From Fennellomyces sp. T-0311 (Eukaryota > Mucoromycota > Mucoromycetes > Mucorales > Lichtheimiaceae): a DNA stretch of 64,000 nucleotides. The notes beneath the pieces were generated by a model. The model was not told the DNA's origin and did no database searches. It saw only the letters and a list, made by a program, of their open reading frames with translations. The first letter of the stretch is position 1. Each line of letters starts with the position of its first letter. Shown piece after piece: positions 61,016 to 64,000 of this stretch. A program made the position numbers and the translations under genes. The DNA is taken from the NCBI GenBank assembly GCA_025266875.1, contig JALLLT010000009.1, positions 186,001 through 250,000 on the forward strand, written 5' to 3'.

Positions 61016-61186
61016 GGATCAATCCAAGAGGAAATCCTTTGATTTGATCCTGTCTTCATCCTTGAAAGTGAGCTTTTCCAGGATCAGAACAGGATCAGAA
61101 TCCAGGATCAAGACAGGATCCGAGTCTGTGATTCAAGGATCCGAGACAAGATCAAGACAGGATCAAGACTGGATCTAGACAGGATC
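61016..61186. repeat. Subterminal GGATC repeat cluster
   Basis: At least nine copies of ggatc or close variants (caaggatca, acaggatcag, ccaggatcaag, acaggatccgag, actggatctag) in 170 bp, plus the opposite orientation gatcctgtcttc near 61,046. Spacing is irregular, 10-16 bp. A 10-bp sequence CTTGAAAGTG at 61,060 recurs inverted (CACTTTCAAG) near 61,196, framing the cluster. Confidence 0.85.
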
Positions 61187-61547
61187 AGAAATGGCACTTT
61201 CAAGCTCAATAAGGAAATAGTGGCGTGCCACTCATTTATATATGATATAGTAAAAGCAAATATATTTGGTTATAATATAATGGATGGCATGGGCCACTGA
61301 AGCACGGGAGGAAAGGACCAATATATATAGGAAGTGGCATTACGCGACATTGACCAAATAGATGACCCCTCTAACCAATTCCCCCCCCCCCTTTTTCTTT
61401 CACGCGAAAAATCTCTAGTTCTTCGAAAAACGTAAAAAGTGATAAGCAATTTTAGTATTGTTGTTATTGACTGAATATTATACTTATCGGAATAAATAGC
61501 CTATAAGAGATGTGAATTGAGAGACTTACCTCACTACTTGTAACTTT

Positions 61548-62761
61548 TTATGGTCCAGAGATTCTTCGACGCACGTTTCTTTCCGGCTCTTTCCCTTTGC
61601 GGCTGCGTGCTCGGGCTTCATTCAATTGTCTGATCAATATAAGATAAAGCTTAGTCGATTGAACCACACAAACATTACTTAACACATACCTTAGTAGTTC
61701 TTGAATTTCTTCGTTGTTTTCTTCATCGTCACTATCCTGCTCCTCACTAAAGAAGTATCAGTGCCAAATAATCATATAAGTAAAAGCAATCACCTCAAAT
61801 CAGTATCAGCTCTTGTTAAGCTAGATCTTGACATCATCCGGTCAATTGAAGATGCAGTAGAGCTACGAGTCAAGCTATTCGGAGAAGTGGCCAAAGTGCT
61901 GAAATTGGAACTTATTGTTGACGGACCAGCAGGAGAAGGAACAGGGGAAGACGTGCGAGCAGAACGGATATCACCGTCAGGTGCGGATGAGCTACCACCA
62001 AGTGGATCTCTGTTTTAAAAATGAACCTTAGCTTGCATCGATGGATTTAGTTTACGTATGAGAAAACTTACGGTGTATCATTATTCCTTTCTATTTTCTT
62101 CTTGCCTTGATACTGGTTACCGTACTTGTACATGAGTAACCACCTGGTGATCCACGAGTTCTTGCACTTGTCAAGATGAACATTGAAGGCTTTGCAGCGC
62201 TTCTCCAGTATGAGCGCATACTCTGTCTTAAGCTCATCGCCAATCAGATTGTAGCTGGTTTTAGGTGGGATTCTGGAACGCAGCTCATTAAGCACCATAC
62301 ATGTCTCTTGGTTGATATTAGACATGGCAAGGGAAGCGGTTTCTTGATTATCGTCAAAGAACTCAGTTGCAAGTACACTGGTGATCAGCTTGGTTGACAG
62401 TTTGAGCGCTTTGCGCTTGTTACGGACAAGAGTGTCTGGACGACTTATCGTTCTGACAGACACAGAACTCTATGCTATCATAGTTACTACACACGAATCG
62501 TGAATGTTTGCATTCAAATACCTGATCTTGGTTGGTACTGCTACCAGGCACACTTGCAGCGTCATTTAAAGAAGTTGAGAGGTCATTCATTTTGGACTTC
62601 AACGCAAATGTTTCTTCTCTGATTTCGTCCAAATCTTTCACGGACGATTCTTGGGCGTCTTCAACCCTTGCGACGGCATTTGACATAGCACTCACTAGTG
62701 AAAAAACCTCCTTCACAGCATGCTCAATAGCTTTTAAGTCAGGTTGCTTTTTGGGTGGCAT
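61548..62761 (-). CDS. Unknown protein of the CACTA-like element
   Basis: Not recognised. Five exons traced, about 335 residues: a basic start MPPKKQPDLKAIEHAVKEVF, a coiled-coil segment (VARVEDAQESSVKDLDEI, LKSKMNDLSTSLNDA), a basic helical middle (RKALKLSTKLITSVLATEFF, KNSWITRWLLMYKYGNQYQG), a Ser/Thr/Pro-rich linker (ARTSSPVPSPAGPSTISS) and an acidic then Arg-rich end (DSDDEENNEEIQELL, RARSRKGKEPERNVRRR). Frame chooses the acceptor catag before AGTTCTGTG. It is divergent from the transposase across a 109-bp gap. By position it may be the DNA-binding partner seen in two-gene CACTA elements, but no homology is visible. Confidence 0.6.
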
Positions 62762-62870
62762 GGTCAAGGAAAGAGTTGTTATAGCGTAAAAACAAACAAA
62801 AAAGTTTTTTATCTTTCGGTACCAGCCCGCCAATCAAAGCTTTTCTAACGCGTACATTGCATAAATCCCA

Positions 62871-64000
62871 ATGAAAGGGAACAAATCGAAAATCCCATGC
62901 GGCTGGTGCAAGCAGCCATTGACACATGCGCAGCATAAGAAGCATTACCCTGTTTGCACTCAACGTAAAGCTGAACTTGAACCCCTGGAGCGGCAGTCAA
63001 AGAGGTATGCTAACTAACTATGTTAACCTCGTAAAACTAAGAAAGCTTGTAGACCTCGAACATTATCCCCATCTCGATCCATTAATCGACAGATGGATCA
63101 AAGAAACTTGGAAAGAGCAGCGACGCATGTTCCTCAAGATAACACTGGCACAGTACCGATGTAAGGATATTTTTTATTTAATGTTGCATGTTTATTGAGC
63201 TACTCTCTAGGAATACCCAGGAAGCCTCTTCGCGATCTGTATCCACTGCCACCCAAGAATTCACAGGACGTCAGTTATTGACTTCCGATGATGATCAGCA
63301 TGATGGCGGCTTCAGTGATTACGATGAACCTACCGTTCAAAGTGTGCAAAACTCACCTCCTCCCACGGATGCTGAGGCTAGCATAGTCAATGGTAAGACA
63401 GTGTTGCCAAAATTAGAGGTAAATCGCTAATGGATGTCACGGGTAGAGCCAAATACAGAACCGAAGGTATATGCGTTCAATGTTCAGCAAAGCGATGGAA
63501 TAATTGCAAAGTCAAGTGTCAAGCTTCAGTCAATCGTCGATCGTCGTAATATTTCACGTGCTGGGCATGAAGAACTTCGCAATTTATGCAATGAATTGAT
63601 TGCCTACTTTGATCCAGGTAAGCCTACTGTTGTGAAAACCAGTATTTATTCTCATCTTTTTTTGTCAAATCGATAGAGCACGAATTCATGTATACCCCAT
63701 TTATGTCTCGCAAAGAAACTTCAAACTTTTATCCAGTAGACACAAAGCCCTTCGACATCTGCGCAACGGGATGTAAGATGTATTACAATGACGATAGTAC
63801 AGTATGCTCGAACTGCGCCAAACCACGATACTACGAGCCCAGCACTGATGATCCACAGGGTCAACCATCCGACCTCAGACCAGTAGCGCAAATGGACATA
63901 CTCCCAATTGGTGAACAGTTGGCGTACATGATCCACGATGAAAAGTCTCGAGAGCAATTGTTATACCGGAGTCAGTTCAAGCATCGACCAGGACTATACA
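62871..64000 (+). CDS. Tnp2-like transposase, N-terminal part
   Basis: Start ATG 62871; the gene runs past the right edge. The N-terminus is a zinc-finger-like motif, PCGWCKQPLTHAQHKKHYPVC (C-x2-C..H..C). Then a charged helical part (DRWIKETWKEQRRMFLKITL), an acidic Asp/Ser linker (LLTSDDDQHDGGFSDYDEP), and the conserved N-terminal region of CACTA/CMC Tnp2 transposases: DICATGCKMYYNDDSTVCSN, CAKPRYYEPS, then MDILPIGEQLAYMIHDEKSR. The C-x3-C..C-x2-C pattern with C-A-K-P-R-Y is the strongest evidence. About four introns; two joins (ca|gtaccg and ag|AGCC) are set by frame. The catalytic DDE part lies beyond the window. Confidence 0.75.

Larger units (their letters stand above)
60986..64000 (+). 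mobile_element. Left part of a CACTA-like (CMC) DNA transposon, right end beyond window
   Basis: Inferred element. It starts CACTGCAGAAAAATTGAG at 60986, matching the CACT(A/G) terminus of this superfamily. Next comes a 170-bp cluster of GGATC-type motifs in both orientations, the subterminal-repeat arrangement typical of En/Spm-like elements. Inside are two genes reading away from each other: an unknown protein (61548-62761, minus) and a Tnp2-like transposase (from 62871, plus). The matching right terminus and a 3-bp target duplication would lie beyond base 64,000, so the boundary rests on the left end alone. Confidence 0.65.

Noticed and set aside
61381..61390. Homopolymer C run as a functional site
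   Set aside because: A simple C10 tract; more likely slippage or assembly noise than a signal.
1..64000. CRISPR array, phage or bacterial system
   Set aside because: Intron-rich eukaryotic genes throughout and no regularly spaced direct repeats.

Overview
The window is nuclear DNA from a filamentous fungus. Genes carry many short introns (about 45-80 nt, GT..AG, often several per gene), lie on both strands and are separated by AT-rich spacers. The protein set (fungal Nse3, a two-finger iron GATA factor, Atp19, Vma9, a TPR/F-box/LRR protein, Iml2) fits an early-diverging fungus. Mucoromycota, probably Mucorales, is my inference from family style; the sequence does not fix a genus. Exon joins below were traced by hand from reading-frame continuity and splice sites.

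Left third (1-28,000): an aldo/keto reductase cut by the left edge; DUS3 tRNA dihydrouridine synthase; the mitochondrial peptidase ICP55 on the other strand; the V-ATPase subunit Vma9; a small unknown protein; then about 5 kb of sparse DNA containing one complete Tc1-like transposon with an intact transposase, and a decayed gene. After that come NSE3 (SMC5/6 complex), a divergent hexokinase, glucosamine-6-phosphate deaminase with a GC-AG intron, a TPR/F-box/LRR protein and a Tlg1/syntaxin-6-type SNARE.

Middle (29,000-49,400): a CUE-domain ubiquitin-binding protein, a HAX1-like protein, the TPR protein IML2 with an 8-nt micro-exon, a secreted double-psi beta-barrel protein, ATP synthase subunit k, pyruvate dehydrogenase E2 (LAT1), importin alpha, a CEP120-type C2-domain protein and a SreA/Urbs1-type iron-responsive GATA repressor.

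Right part (49,400-64,000): a weak F-box/LRR-like relic, Rab escort protein (MRS6) convergent with YIF1, fumarase, and the left end of a CACTA-like (CMC) DNA transposon: a CACTG terminus, a cluster of GGATC subterminal repeats, and two divergent genes. One encodes a Tnp2-like transposase cut by the right edge; the other encodes an unrecognised partner protein.

The genes are mostly unrelated housekeeping functions, not a pathway cluster. Recurring themes are mitochondrial carbon and energy metabolism (LAT1, Atp19, ICP55; fumarase here looks cytosolic) and Golgi/endosome traffic (Tlg1-like SNARE, MRS6, YIF1, Vma9). The least described material is the right-edge transposon with its unknown partner gene, the CEP120-like protein, and the unidentified relics. 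I found no tRNA, rRNA or CRISPR array I can support.
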